Assembly (NCBI GenBank): GCA_964564435.1
Contig: CAZMAT010000010.1
Span: 26,422 to 90,421, forward strand
Direction of reading: 5' to 3'
Source of the DNA: Fermentibacter sp964564435
GTDB taxonomy: Bacteria; Fermentibacterota; Fermentibacteria; Fermentibacterales; Fermentibacteraceae
DNA: 64,000 bases
The notes beneath the pieces are model-generated. The model was given only the letters and a program-made list of their open reading frames with translations, did no database searches and had not been told where the DNA came from. This document shows, one piece after another, positions 16,831-25,490 of the stretch (the first letter of the stretch is position 1; every line of letters starts with the position of its first letter). A program made the position numbers and the translations under genes.

Positions 16831-17532
16831 TTGAACCCTCCGGTCCACATAGCTATCGTGATGGACGGCAACGGGCGGTGGGCCCGGAGCCGGGGGCTCG
16901 CCAGGACCGAGGGGCACAGGGCCGCCGAGACCTCGATACACCAGGCCGTGGAATGGTGCGGCGAGAACGGGGTCGGACACCTCACGCTCTTCGCCTTCTC
17001 CACCGAGAACTGGAGCCGCCCGAGGGCCGAGGTCTCTCTCATCATGAGCCTCCTGCGCTCGTTCATCAGGCGCAACCTCGAGGAGCTCGAACGCAAGGAC
17101 GTCAGGATAAGGGCCATGGGCAGGCTTGAAGGCCTGCCGGCAGGGCCGCGCAACGACCTCCTCTCCGCCATCCGGCGCACCGAGGGCAACGGGGGTCTGC
17201 AGCTCATCCTCGCGCTCAACTACGGAGGCCGGGCGGAACTCGCCGACGCCGCCCGCAGGATTGCCGCCGAGGTCGCCTCGGGCGCCCTCGATCCGTCGGC
17301 CGTCGACGAGGAGGCGATCTCGCGGAGGCTCTACCTGCCCGACGTGCCCGACCCCGATCTCGTCATCAGGACCAGCGGCGAGCAGAGGATCTCCAACTTC
17401 CTGCTCTGGCAGAGCGCGTACTCCGAGTTCCACTTTCCGGAGGTGCTGTGGCCCGACTTCAGGAAGGAGCACCTCGACGAGGCCCTGAGAGTCTATTCGG
17501 CGCGGCAGAGACGCTTCGGCGGGCTCGCGTGA
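16831..17532 (+). CDS. uppS: Isoprenyl transferase (undecaprenyl diphosphate synthase)
   Basis: The enzyme condenses isopentenyl units in cis to make the C55 lipid carrier for peptidoglycan. The 233-residue sequence has IAIVMDGNGRWA with the catalytic Asp, GHRAAE, LTLFAFSTENWSRP, and DLVIRTSGEQRISNFLLWQ near the end. The start is TTG, one base after frr. cdsA overlaps its stop, the common frr-uppS-cdsA order. Confidence 0.96.
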   Translation: MNPPVHIAIVMDGNGRWARSRGLARTEGHRAAETSIHQAVEWCGENGVGHLTLFAFSTENWSRPRAEVSLIMSLLRSFIRRNLEELERKDVRIRAMGRLEGLPAGPRNDLLSAIRRTEGNGGLQLILALNYGGRAELADAARRIAAEVASGALDPSAVDEEAISRRLYLPDVPDPDLVIRTSGEQRISNFLLWQSAYSEFHFPEVLWPDFRKEHLDEALRVYSARQRRFGGLA

Positions 17533-18353
17533 CCGCCCGGTTCCCCGCCCTCGCGAGGCGCTCGGCCGGAGCCCTCGCCGCCCTGGCGGCCGTGCTCCTG
17601 GCCATCCTGCCCGACTGGCCCGGATCCGCCCCCACCATAGTGCTGTGCGCCCTGGCCGCCGCGGGCGCCGGTTTCGAGATATCGAGGCTCGCATCCCCCT
17701 CCGCCGGGGCTGCCGTGCGCATCGCGCAGGCCGTCTCCACCGCCGCAGCGGTTGTCTGCTTCTCCATCCTCCCGCGGTTCGGGGCCTTCGCCCTGCCGCT
17801 GCCCGGCCTGATCCTCGCGATTCCGATGATGAGGAGCGGCAGCCCCGGCGGATCGATCCCCGGGGTGGCCGGAGCCGGCTGGATGTCGATGCTGTGGGCT
17901 CTGGGCCTCGGGTCGATCGCAAGGCTGCGGGCGGGCTCCGAAGGGCCCTGGCTCGCCCTTCTGCCCCTCGTTTCGTGCTGGGCCGGCGACACGGCCGCGT
18001 ATTTCGCGGGCTGCGCCTTCGGCAGGCACAGGCTGGCGCCCGGCATAAGCCCGGGCAAGACCGTCGAGGGCCTCGCGGCGGGCCTCGCCGGGTCGACGGC
18101 AGCCGCAGTATCGCTGGGCCTTGCCGGAGGCATGCCGCTCGGCACCGCGACCCTGGCCGCGGCGGGGCTCTCGTGCGGCCTCGCCGGAGCATTCGGCGAC
18201 CTTCTGGAATCTGCTTTCAAGAGGGACGCCGGCGTGAAGGACTCGGGGGCGTTCCTGCCCGGGCACGGGGGAATCCTCGACAGGACGGACAGCATCGCCA
18301 CGGCCGCGCCGGTTGCGCTGCTATTCGCGATGGCGGCGGGGGCCGTCTCGTGA
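17529..18353 (+). CDS. cdsA: Phosphatidate cytidylyltransferase
   Basis: The 274-residue polytopic membrane protein makes CDP-diacylglycerol from phosphatidate and CTP. The family signature is complete near the C-terminus: SAFKRDAGVKDSG, then FLPGHGGILDRTD. CWAGDTAAYFAGCAFGRH and ISPGKTVEG precede it. At least six hydrophobic helices are visible. The start is a GTG overlapping uppS by four bases. Its product feeds the pgsA/pgpA pair encoded earlier in the window. Confidence 0.94.
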   Translation: MTARFPALARRSAGALAALAAVLLAILPDWPGSAPTIVLCALAAAGAGFEISRLASPSAGAAVRIAQAVSTAAAVVCFSILPRFGAFALPLPGLILAIPMMRSGSPGGSIPGVAGAGWMSMLWALGLGSIARLRAGSEGPWLALLPLVSCWAGDTAAYFAGCAFGRHRLAPGISPGKTVEGLAAGLAGSTAAAVSLGLAGGMPLGTATLAAAGLSCGLAGAFGDLLESAFKRDAGVKDSGAFLPGHGGILDRTDSIATAAPVALLFAMAAGAVS

Positions 18354-19441
18354 GGAAGGTGGCGATCCTCGGGTCCACCGGGTCCATCGGGACGCAGGCG
18401 CTCGAAGTGGTGCGCGCAAACCCCGGCCTGCTCTCCGTCCACTCCCTGGTCTGCGGGTCAGGCACCGAGCTCCTCGCCCGTCAGTCGGCCGAGTTCCCCT
18501 CCGCATTCCAGGCCGCGATACGCCACGAGAGCGCACCCGACGAGGAGGGCATCCTCGAACGCGCGCTCGACGGCTGCGACATCGTGCTGAACGCCATCAC
18601 GGGGTTCGCGGGGCTCCGCGCCAGCCTCATGGCCGCCTCGCGCGGGCTCCCGCTGGCCCTTGCCAACAAGGAGAGCCTCGTCACAGGAGGATGCCTGCTC
18701 GAGGGACATGTCGCGAAGGGGCTGGTGGAGCCCGTCGACAGCGAGCACAGCACCATCGCGAGATGCCTGGCGGGAGAGGCCGTCAGACCTCTTGGAATCA
18801 CGCTGACCGCGAGCGGAGGGGCCCTCCGCGACGCGTCTCCGGAGGCCGCCGAATGCGCCGGCCCCGCAGAGGTGCTCGCACATCCGACATGGAGGATGGG
18901 GCCCAGGATCACGGTGGATTCAGCGACGCTGGTGAACAAGGCGTTCGAGGTCCTGGAGGCCGAGTGGCTCTTCCCCGGCATCCCCGTCGACGCAGTGCTC
19001 CATCCCCAGAGCATCGCGCATTCGCTCGTGAGGCTCGCGGACGGCTCCTGGAAGGCGCTCATGGGCACCCCGGACATGCGCCTGCCGGTGCAGCACGCGC
19101 TCCTCGGCGGAGACGCCCCCGGGCTCGTGGCTGACGACTCGCCCGCGGACTGGCCCGCCCTCGGTTTCGGGGAGATAGACCCCGTGAGATACCCCGCCTT
19201 CGCGCTGGTGAAGGGGGCCGGCAGGCTCGGGGGCACGGCACCCGCCGCCGCGAACGCCGCCGACGAGGAGGCCGTGGCGGCCTTCCTCGCGGGAAGGATA
19301 CGCTTCGGCGGGATCGCCCGCGTTATCGAGCACGCTCTGGAGCGCACGGCTCCCCGGGCGGTGTGCTCATATCAGGATCTGGTCGACGCTGACGAGGAGG
19401 CCAGGGCCGTGGCCCGGGCCTTCCTGGAGGGCCCATGCTGA
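18350..19441 (+). CDS. dxr: 1-deoxy-D-xylulose 5-phosphate reductoisomerase
   Basis: This is the second step of the MEP isoprenoid pathway (DXP to MEP, NADPH- and metal-dependent). The 363-residue protein has the Rossmann start VAILGSTGSIGTQALEVV, ALANKESLVTGG, the metal site PVDSEHSTIARCL, LTASGGALRD and MGPRITVDSATLVNKAFEV. Length is slightly below the E. coli enzyme (398). The GTG at 18350 overlaps the cdsA stop. The genome therefore uses the MEP pathway to supply uppS. Confidence 0.96.
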   Translation: MRKVAILGSTGSIGTQALEVVRANPGLLSVHSLVCGSGTELLARQSAEFPSAFQAAIRHESAPDEEGILERALDGCDIVLNAITGFAGLRASLMAASRGLPLALANKESLVTGGCLLEGHVAKGLVEPVDSEHSTIARCLAGEAVRPLGITLTASGGALRDASPEAAECAGPAEVLAHPTWRMGPRITVDSATLVNKAFEVLEAEWLFPGIPVDAVLHPQSIAHSLVRLADGSWKALMGTPDMRLPVQHALLGGDAPGLVADDSPADWPALGFGEIDPVRYPAFALVKGAGRLGGTAPAAANAADEEAVAAFLAGRIRFGGIARVIEHALERTAPRAVCSYQDLVDADEEARAVARAFLEGPC

Positions 19442-20691
19442 CGGTGCTGGCGGCCATTGCCGGATTCGGTGCTATCATCTTCTTCCACGAGCTCGGGCAC
19501 TTCGTCGCGGCCAGGCTCTCGGGCCTGCCGGTCGAGCGGTTCTCGATGGGCTTCCCCCCGCACATAGTGAAGATCAGGGGACGGAAGACCGAGTACTGCA
19601 TCGGCGCGATCCCGCTCGGGGGCTACGTGAAGGTGGACCTCGGGACATCCGGCGAGACGGCTCCCGACAGCCCCTGGTTCCTCCGGCTGCTCACGGCGGC
19701 CTGCGGCCCGCTCTTCAACCTCCTGCTCGCGATCGTCCTCTTCTTCCTCGTCCTGGCAGTCGTGGGGCAGCAGGTCTCGGTCTTCTCGAACGTCGTCGGG
19801 GAGGGCGGGAACCTCCTCGGCCTGGCGCCGGGGGACACCGTGCTGGCCGTGAACGGCGTCCCTACCGCCGACTACGCAGCCGTTGCCGCCGCCATGTCCG
19901 GCGACCTTTCGGGCGAGATCACGGTCGGGACGGACTCGGGCAGGGTCACGGCCGCATACGGCCTCGACGGGGTGGAGGAGACGCCGGGTTTCGTCCCCAT
20001 GCTCCCCCCGGTGGTGGGGGAGAGCCTCATCGGCATGCCGGCCTACGAAGCCGGCATCAGGGCGGGCGACAGCGTGCTGACCGTCGACGGCAGCACGGTC
20101 GGCTCGTGGTCGGACCTGCTGGGGATGGTCGAAGGCTCCCGCGGCCGTGAGATGACCATCCGGTACATGCGGGACGGATCGGTCTACACCGCCAGCCTTC
20201 GCCCGGTGGAGATCGAGGGGATGGTCAGGATCGGCGTCGTGGCCAGCACCCCGGTCACGAATCTCAGGTATCCCGTGCCGGCCGCCCTGCTCTACTCGGT
20301 GAAGTCGGCCACCGGCGGGGCCGTGATGATCTTCAGGTCGCTGGCCACCGTCTTCTCGCGCCCCAGGGAGCTGGTCGAGATGTCGGGAGGGCCGATCTTC
20401 GTGGCCGAGACCCTCGACCAGGAAGCCGGAAAGGGGCTGGGCAGGCTCCTGGAGGCCGTGGCGGGCATCTCGCTGGCCGTCATGTGCTTCAACCTCCTTC
20501 CGATCCCGATCCTCGACGGGGGGCAGATGCTGCTGCTCCTCTACGAGGGGATAAAGAGGAGGAGGCTCTCGGGGCGGGCGATCCAGGTAATGCAGCAGGT
20601 GGGTGTTCTCTTCATACTGGCTCTGTTCGTGCTTATAATGTGGCGCGACGTCGCCCGGCTGTTCCTCAGGGTGAACCAGCCCGGTTCGTGA
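19435..20691 (+). CDS. rseP: RIP site-2 metalloprotease RseP
   Basis: This intramembrane zinc protease cleaves anti-sigma factors and remnant signal peptides. The 418-residue protein has FHELGHF (zinc ligands, HELGH at 18-22) in the first helix, GGYVKV, a tandem PDZ region around 110-270 (GLAPGDTVLAVNG and AGIRAGDSVLTVDG) and NLLPIPILDGGQ in the last catalytic helix. It overlaps dxr by seven bases. The 3' end overlaps the convergent lipoprotein gene. Confidence 0.95.
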   Translation: MLTVLAAIAGFGAIIFFHELGHFVAARLSGLPVERFSMGFPPHIVKIRGRKTEYCIGAIPLGGYVKVDLGTSGETAPDSPWFLRLLTAACGPLFNLLLAIVLFFLVLAVVGQQVSVFSNVVGEGGNLLGLAPGDTVLAVNGVPTADYAAVAAAMSGDLSGEITVGTDSGRVTAAYGLDGVEETPGFVPMLPPVVGESLIGMPAYEAGIRAGDSVLTVDGSTVGSWSDLLGMVEGSRGREMTIRYMRDGSVYTASLRPVEIEGMVRIGVVASTPVTNLRYPVPAALLYSVKSATGGAVMIFRSLATVFSRPRELVEMSGGPIFVAETLDQEAGKGLGRLLEAVAGISLAVMCFNLLPIPILDGGQMLLLLYEGIKRRRLSGRAIQVMQQVGVLFILALFVLIMWRDVARLFLRVNQPGS

Positions 20692-21049
20692 GCGAGTCGG
20701 GGGACTGGGTCACGGGCAAGCTGTCGGCAATGCATCCCGGGTCCGGGGGCGTCACCGACGAGATCGAATCCTTGAGGCAGCCGTAGAAATAGAGATAGTA
20801 GTCCGGATTCGCGTCGCACAGGGCTATCAGTTCGGAGATGCCGGCCGTGTCGGGCGCAGGCGCGCAGACTCCGGGCAGCACCATCGAGGGGGCCAGCCTT
20901 GATGCCCAGTTCTCCAGGTACTTCCTGTCCTCCCCCGGGATGGCGTTCGAGTCCTGCTTCGAGCATGCTGAAGCCGCCAGCGCCGCCGAGAGGACGGCGG
21001 CCAGCGCGAACCCGGGTGCTGCAGAGCGGATCGGGGCGTCGGTCGTCAT
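20666..21049 (-). CDS. Small lipoprotein of unknown function
   Basis: The protein has 127 residues. The start at 21049 is preferred because GGAAAGGGAAT precedes the ATG and the protein then opens with a signal peptide ending in the lipobox LAASAC (Cys near residue 27). The mature part has four further cysteines (GVCAPAPD, ALCDANPD, YGCLKD, PGCIADS), suggesting disulfides, and a Tyr-rich centre (YYLYFYGCL). I do not recognise a family. Its end overlaps the rseP 3' end by 26 bp on the other strand, and it is divergent from the metallopeptidase gene. Confidence 0.65.
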   Translation of the reverse strand: MTTDAPIRSAAPGFALAAVLSAALAASACSKQDSNAIPGEDRKYLENWASRLAPSMVLPGVCAPAPDTAGISELIALCDANPDYYLYFYGCLKDSISSVTPPDPGCIADSLPVTQSPDSLTNRAGSP

Positions 21050-21082
21050 ATTCCCTTTCCGGGACCTTTTCCTTTGGGCGTC

Positions 21083-21090
21083 AGTATAGT
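21083..21090 (+). promoter_or_regulatory. Possible divergent promoter region
   Basis: Between the divergent lipoprotein and metallopeptidase genes, TATAGT (21085-21090, plus) and TATACT (21088-21083, minus) overlap. Each matches a -10 box at 5 of 6 positions, but no convincing -35 box accompanies either one. Confidence 0.3.
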
Positions 21091-21128
21091 TACGTCGAAG
21101 GGTCCGGTACAGCCAGGGGAGGCGATGA

Positions 21129-24008
21129 ATGAAAGTCTGCGCCACGGCTCTGCTCGTCGCCTGCTCGGTCGCGTCCGCCACCTCCTACGGGAGGAGCAAG
21201 ATCCAGATCGAGGGGTACGAATGGTGGACGATCTCCTCCCCCCGGGTCGACCTCTACTACCCCATGGGTTGCGAAGCCCTGGCCGAGAGCGTGCTCGCCA
21301 TCTCGTCCGCAGAGCTGGACGAGCTCTCGGCCGAGTTCGGGTTCCTGCCCGAGCATCCCGTCCCCGTGGTCGCATACCCGTCCCCCGGATCCTTCCGCCA
21401 GACCCCGATCATCGATTCCGAGATAGACGAGGCCGTGGGCGGCTTCACCGAGTACTTCAAGGGCAGGGTGGTGGTGCCCTTCACCGGTTCGTGGACGGAG
21501 TTCAGGCATGTCCTGACCCACGAGATGAACCACGCCTACGTCTTCGACATGCTCTACAGGCGCAGCCTGCAGGACATCATAATGAGCACGACCCCGCTCT
21601 GGACCATCGAGGGCCTGGCCGAGTACACCTCGGCCGGCTGGGACCCCGCCTCCGAGGCCGAGTTCCGCGACATGATCATCACGGGGCAGATCGTCTCGAT
21701 AGAGGAGCTGTCGAACCGCAGCGACTATCTCGTCTACCGCGAGGGCCAGGCCATCTACCGCTTCATGGTCGAGAGGTACGGACTCGACCGGTTCCACGAG
21801 TTCGTCCGGAACATCGCCGACAGGGGCGGGCTCCCGGATGCCGTGGAGGAGGCGTTCGACATGAGCCTGGACCAGTTCGACGCGAGGTTCCAGGAATGGG
21901 CCAGGGAGACCTACTGGGCCCAGCTCGCGACGCGCGAGAACCCGTCCGACCTCGGAAGGGTCATCGAGGACGGAGACCACGGCAACCTCACCCAGGCTGT
22001 GACCGTCATCTCCCGCGACGGCTCGATGGTGGCCGGCGTAGAGGGCTACAGGGGCGGCTACTCGGTGGTGGTAAGGTCGGCCGTGACGGGCGAGGTGATA
22101 AGGCGGTGCGTGTCCTCCGGCGGGCTCTCGAACACCGGCATCTCGCCGGCCTACAGGGTTTGCGCGTTCTCGCCGGGCGGCGACTCCCTCGCGATCGCCG
22201 TCCACGGCGTCAGTTCCGACATGCTCCTGATCTCCACCCCCGAAGGCACGGAAGAGCTTCCCTTCAGGATGGACCTGATCCGCGACCCGGTCTGGTCACC
22301 CGACGGCAGGGCCATAGCCTTCTGCGGCATGGACGGATCGGCGGCGGCCACTGACGTCTTCGTCTGGGACGGGGGCGTTCCGCGGCGCCTGACCGACACG
22401 CCCGACGGCGAGCGCGACATCTCCTGGTCCGGATCGACCATCCTGGCAGCGTCGGAGGAGCCCGCCAGCGGATCCTGGGCCGTCCTCCGCATCGATCCGG
22501 GCGCCGACGGCGCCGGACCCTCCTTCGAGGTCGTCCACAGGGAGACCAGCGAGATAAGGTATCCATCCGACACTCCGCAAGGCATCGCCTTCCTCGGGAA
22601 CCCTGGCGGCCTCCCCGACCTCTTCCTGCGCGATTCGACCGGGGCGGTGAGGCGCCTCTCCAACCTCTACACATCCATCGACTCGCCCTCATGGGCCGAT
22701 TCCGGCAGGGTGCTCTCGTTCACCTCCGTGAGCTGGCCGGGCTATGGGGTCTATCTGGCCTACGGGGTCCTGGACAGGATCGCCTCGGGGCCGGCTCCCG
22801 CCGAGCCGCGGGACGGCGCATCGAACCGCGTGGGCGCCATGCAGGCCCTGGTGGAGGGAGCCCCTGCCCAGGCGCCCCCGGTGGAGGCCGTACCCGCGCA
22901 ACCCGTAAGGATCGCGCCCTACACCCCCACTCTCTCGACCGACTACGTCAGCGCCCTGGCCGGCTACGACTCCTACTCCGGCTTCGAGGGCTACACGACG
23001 TTCGTGTTCAGCGACGTGCTGGCGCACCACCAGGTTGTGCTCAACGGCAACTTCAACGGGCCGGTCGAGGATGCCGACGCGGCGGTCTACTACACCTACA
23101 TGCCCGACAGGGCCGACTACGGCGGATACGTCTTCCGCGAGTCGACCCAGTACCTCTTCAGGTTCCCCGACGACCATCTCGAGCAGGTCCGCGACGTGGA
23201 CACCGGAGGGGGGGTGGTGGCCAGGTACCCGTTCACGATGGCCGTGAACGCCTTGGGCGGGGTCGACTTCAGGCACATCACCAGGGACGGGGTATGGAAC
23301 TCCGACGCCGACTACGCATCCGACATCCTGTCGTTCTACGCCAGGTTCGTGGTGGACACCGCGCTGTGGGACCACGTGGGCCCCAGGCTGGGTGAAAGGC
23401 TCTCCGTCGGCGTCGAGACCGCCCCCGGCTGGGACGGCATGGTGCAGTACACCACGGTTTCCACCGACCTGCGGAAGTACGTATGGATGAGTTCGCGGAG
23501 CTCCCTCGCGCTCAGGGTCGCAGGGGCGTCGAGCTGGGGTTCCGAGCCCCAGAGGTTCCTCGTGGGCGGCGCCGTGCCCCACAGGGTGATGACTGGCGAG
23601 ACGGAGGAGTTCGAGGACATCCTTGGGTTCTACACGAACTACGGCGACATGCTCAGGGGTCTCGACTACACCGAGCTCTCCGGCAGGAACTACGTCTCGA
23701 CCTCGGTCGAGCTGAGGGTGCCCTTCGTGAGGACGCTCTCGATCGACGCGCCTCTCCCGATGACTTTCTCGAGCATCAGGGGCGTCATCTTCGCCGATGC
23801 GGGAACGGCCTTCGACGAGCCGTCCTCCTTCGTGGGTGTCGAAACCGACGACGGGTTCAGGCTGGAGGACATCGGGATGGGCTTCGGCTTCGGTTTCAGG
23901 GCGAATCTGGGCATATTCCTGCTGAGGGAGGACACGGCCTGGGCCACCGACCTCTCGGGCGTCTCGGAGAAGCCCGTGCACTACGTCTCGCTGGGGGCCT
24001 CGTTCTGA
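21129..24008 (+). CDS. Secreted zincin / beta-propeller / outer-membrane barrel protein
   Basis: The protein has 959 residues. A signal peptide (1 to about 18) is followed by a gluzincin-type metallopeptidase domain with HEMNH at 131-135 and a downstream EGLAEYTS that would give the third zinc ligand (peptidase MA-like). Residues 280-570 have TolB-type propeller blades such as PVWSPDGRAIAFCG and DGERDISWSG. Residues about 600-959 are rich in alternating Tyr/Val strands and end in a BamA/surface-antigen-like barrel (GRNYVSTSVELRVPF, VIFADAGTAF) with a terminal aromatic FASF-like end (LGASF). It is probably outer-membrane anchored with a surface or periplasmic protease. The start is ATG with GGGGAGG 7 bases upstream. 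The substrate is unknown. Confidence 0.8.
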   Translation: MKVCATALLVACSVASATSYGRSKIQIEGYEWWTISSPRVDLYYPMGCEALAESVLAISSAELDELSAEFGFLPEHPVPVVAYPSPGSFRQTPIIDSEIDEAVGGFTEYFKGRVVVPFTGSWTEFRHVLTHEMNHAYVFDMLYRRSLQDIIMSTTPLWTIEGLAEYTSAGWDPASEAEFRDMIITGQIVSIEELSNRSDYLVYREGQAIYRFMVERYGLDRFHEFVRNIADRGGLPDAVEEAFDMSLDQFDARFQEWARETYWAQLATRENPSDLGRVIEDGDHGNLTQAVTVISRDGSMVAGVEGYRGGYSVVVRSAVTGEVIRRCVSSGGLSNTGISPAYRVCAFSPGGDSLAIAVHGVSSDMLLISTPEGTEELPFRMDLIRDPVWSPDGRAIAFCGMDGSAAATDVFVWDGGVPRRLTDTPDGERDISWSGSTILAASEEPASGSWAVLRIDPGADGAGPSFEVVHRETSEIRYPSDTPQGIAFLGNPGGLPDLFLRDSTGAVRRLSNLYTSIDSPSWADSGRVLSFTSVSWPGYGVYLAYGVLDRIASGPAPAEPRDGASNRVGAMQALVEGAPAQAPPVEAVPAQPVRIAPYTPTLSTDYVSALAGYDSYSGFEGYTTFVFSDVLAHHQVVLNGNFNGPVEDADAAVYYTYMPDRADYGGYVFRESTQYLFRFPDDHLEQVRDVDTGGGVVARYPFTMAVNALGGVDFRHITRDGVWNSDADYASDILSFYARFVVDTALWDHVGPRLGERLSVGVETAPGWDGMVQYTTVSTDLRKYVWMSSRSSLALRVAGASSWGSEPQRFLVGGAVPHRVMTGETEEFEDILGFYTNYGDMLRGLDYTELSGRNYVSTSVELRVPFVRTLSIDAPLPMTFSSIRGVIFADAGTAFDEPSSFVGVETDDGFRLEDIGMGFGFGFRANLGIFLLREDTAWATDLSGVSEKPVHYVSLGASF

Positions 24009-24095
24009 CGGCCCGTAAGCGCCGGAACCGCACCCGTCCGGTCAGGTAGTACCGGCGGGCGGGCCCGGCAACCGGCCCTGGAGGTGCTTGGAGAC

Positions 24096-24878
24096 TTGAC
24101 TGCCTTCATCCTTCTCGTTCTCTCGGCGGCATGGGTGTGCCCATCGTGCGGAGGCGGAGTCGACGAAGCCTTCTGCCCTCGGTGCCTGATACCCGAGCCT
24201 CCATCCGGGATGGCCTTCGTGCCGGGCGACACCATCACCGTCGACGGGGTCCCGTGCACCGTTCCGTCCTTCTATGTCGACTCGGCGGCCGTTTCCTACG
24301 AAGACATCCTGCCCTGGCTCAACGGGGCCTTCGAGGACGGGGAGGGGCTCGCGGCCCTCGTCACCGGTCAGTATGACGCGGACTTCCAGTTCCTCAGGTA
24401 CACCCCGTTCACGGGCGACGCCTCCGGCTCGGGGCTCGCAGTGCCCCCGGCCTGCATGGGCCTGCCGGCGGCCTCGGTGACCCTGGAGGGCGCCAGGAGC
24501 TACCTGGCGTCGGAGGGCAGGAGGCTTCCTTCCGCGGCCGAGCTCGCCCTCGCCGCCAGGAACGGCCTGGTTGCCGAAGTGGACGTGTTCTCAGTGATGA
24601 GCACGTATGCCGACATGATGGAACAGTCGATGGGTTCGATGCTCGGAAGGCTGTCGACGCAGGCCATGTTCGCCGGATACAGCACCGCCTCCGAGCGCGT
24701 GATGTGGGAGTGGACCGGCTCGCTCCCGGGTTCTCCGGCGGACGTGGCGCGTGACGCCGACGCCCCATGCGCGACGCTTTACCGCCCGGGCGGCACCGGG
24801 GTCGCCGATGCCGGCAGCGGTTACTTCAACGTGGCCTTCAGGGGAGTGGTGCCACTGCCCCTGGCGGCATCCAGATGA
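24096..24878 (+). CDS. Divergent formylglycine-generating-enzyme-like (SUMF1) protein
   Basis: The protein has 260 residues from TTG 24096 (GGAGGTG upstream). A hydrophobic N-terminus (TAFILLVLSAAWV) is followed directly by a four-Cys ribbon, CPSCGGGVDEAFCPRC. The rest aligns in order with FGE-sulfatase domain landmarks: GMAFVPGDTITVDG, then SFYVDSAAVSYEDIL, ACMGLPAASVTLEGAR, GRRLPSAAELALAARNG and VMWEWTGS. The substrate-oxidising cysteine pair of true FGE near the C-terminus is not evident, so catalysis is doubtful. It overlaps the next lipoprotein gene (ATGA) and likely forms an envelope operon with it. Confidence 0.65.
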   Translation: MTAFILLVLSAAWVCPSCGGGVDEAFCPRCLIPEPPSGMAFVPGDTITVDGVPCTVPSFYVDSAAVSYEDILPWLNGAFEDGEGLAALVTGQYDADFQFLRYTPFTGDASGSGLAVPPACMGLPAASVTLEGARSYLASEGRRLPSAAELALAARNGLVAEVDVFSVMSTYADMMEQSMGSMLGRLSTQAMFAGYSTASERVMWEWTGSLPGSPADVARDADAPCATLYRPGGTGVADAGSGYFNVAFRGVVPLPLAASR

Positions 24879-25483
24879 GAGAGGACGGTCGACCCGTGGA
24901 CAGAAGGCTTCTGATCGCTCTGGCCTCCGCGACCCTGCTCGCCGTGTCCGGCTGCGGGCGGACGGTCACCAGGACCGATCCGGAGACAGTCACCGATCTG
25001 AGCGGCTGGTGGAACGACACCGACGCGAGGATGGTGGCTGACTCGATGATCGAGATCTGCATGGCTGGCTCCTGGCTCACCGACTTCAACGGCGACCAGC
25101 GCGGCGACAGGCCGGTGATCGTCGTCGGCAGCGTGCTCAACCGCACCACCGAGCACATCTCCACCGACGTGTTCATGAACGAGATAGAGAGGGCGTTCAT
25201 CGAATCCGGCCGCGTGGACGTGGTCGCCGCCAGGACGGAGCGCGGCGAGATCCGCGGCGAGCGCGAGGACCAGCAGCGCTTCGGCTCCCCCGAGACGGCG
25301 GCCGAGTTCGGTCGCGAGCTGGGGGCCGACTACATAATGATGGGCACGCTCGACTCGATCATCGACGAGAGCGGGGACACCCGGGCGGTGTACTACACGA
25401 TCTCCCTCGACCTGACCGACGTCGAGACCATCCGCAAGGCCTGGATGGGCAACCTGGAGATCAAGAAGATAGTGGAGTGGTGA
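24875..25483 (+). CDS. LpoB-like lipoprotein (penicillin-binding protein activator family)
   Basis: The protein has 202 residues. Signal peptide and lipobox LAVSGC put the lipidated Cys near residue 27. The mature domain has the LpoB/COG3417 pattern: RPVIVVGSVLNRTTEHIST, FMNEIERAFIESGRVDVVA, FGRELGADYIMMGTLDSI and TISLDLTDVETIRKAWMGN. In Gammaproteobacteria LpoB stimulates PBP1b from the outer membrane; here that role is inference. It is followed by a COG3014-like lipoprotein, the same pairing seen in Vibrio-type clusters. A GTG at 24896 is an alternative start. Confidence 0.8.
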   Translation: MREDGRPVDRRLLIALASATLLAVSGCGRTVTRTDPETVTDLSGWWNDTDARMVADSMIEICMAGSWLTDFNGDQRGDRPVIVVGSVLNRTTEHISTDVFMNEIERAFIESGRVDVVAARTERGEIRGEREDQQRFGSPETAAEFGRELGADYIMMGTLDSIIDESGDTRAVYYTISLDLTDVETIRKAWMGNLEIKKIVEW

Positions 25484-25490
25484 GAGCCTG

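Noticed and set aside
22689..23981. Minus-strand open frame of 430 codons
   Set aside because: It is antisense to the metallopeptidase/barrel gene; composition (His/Gly/Val/Glu-rich) is that of a reverse-complement shadow.
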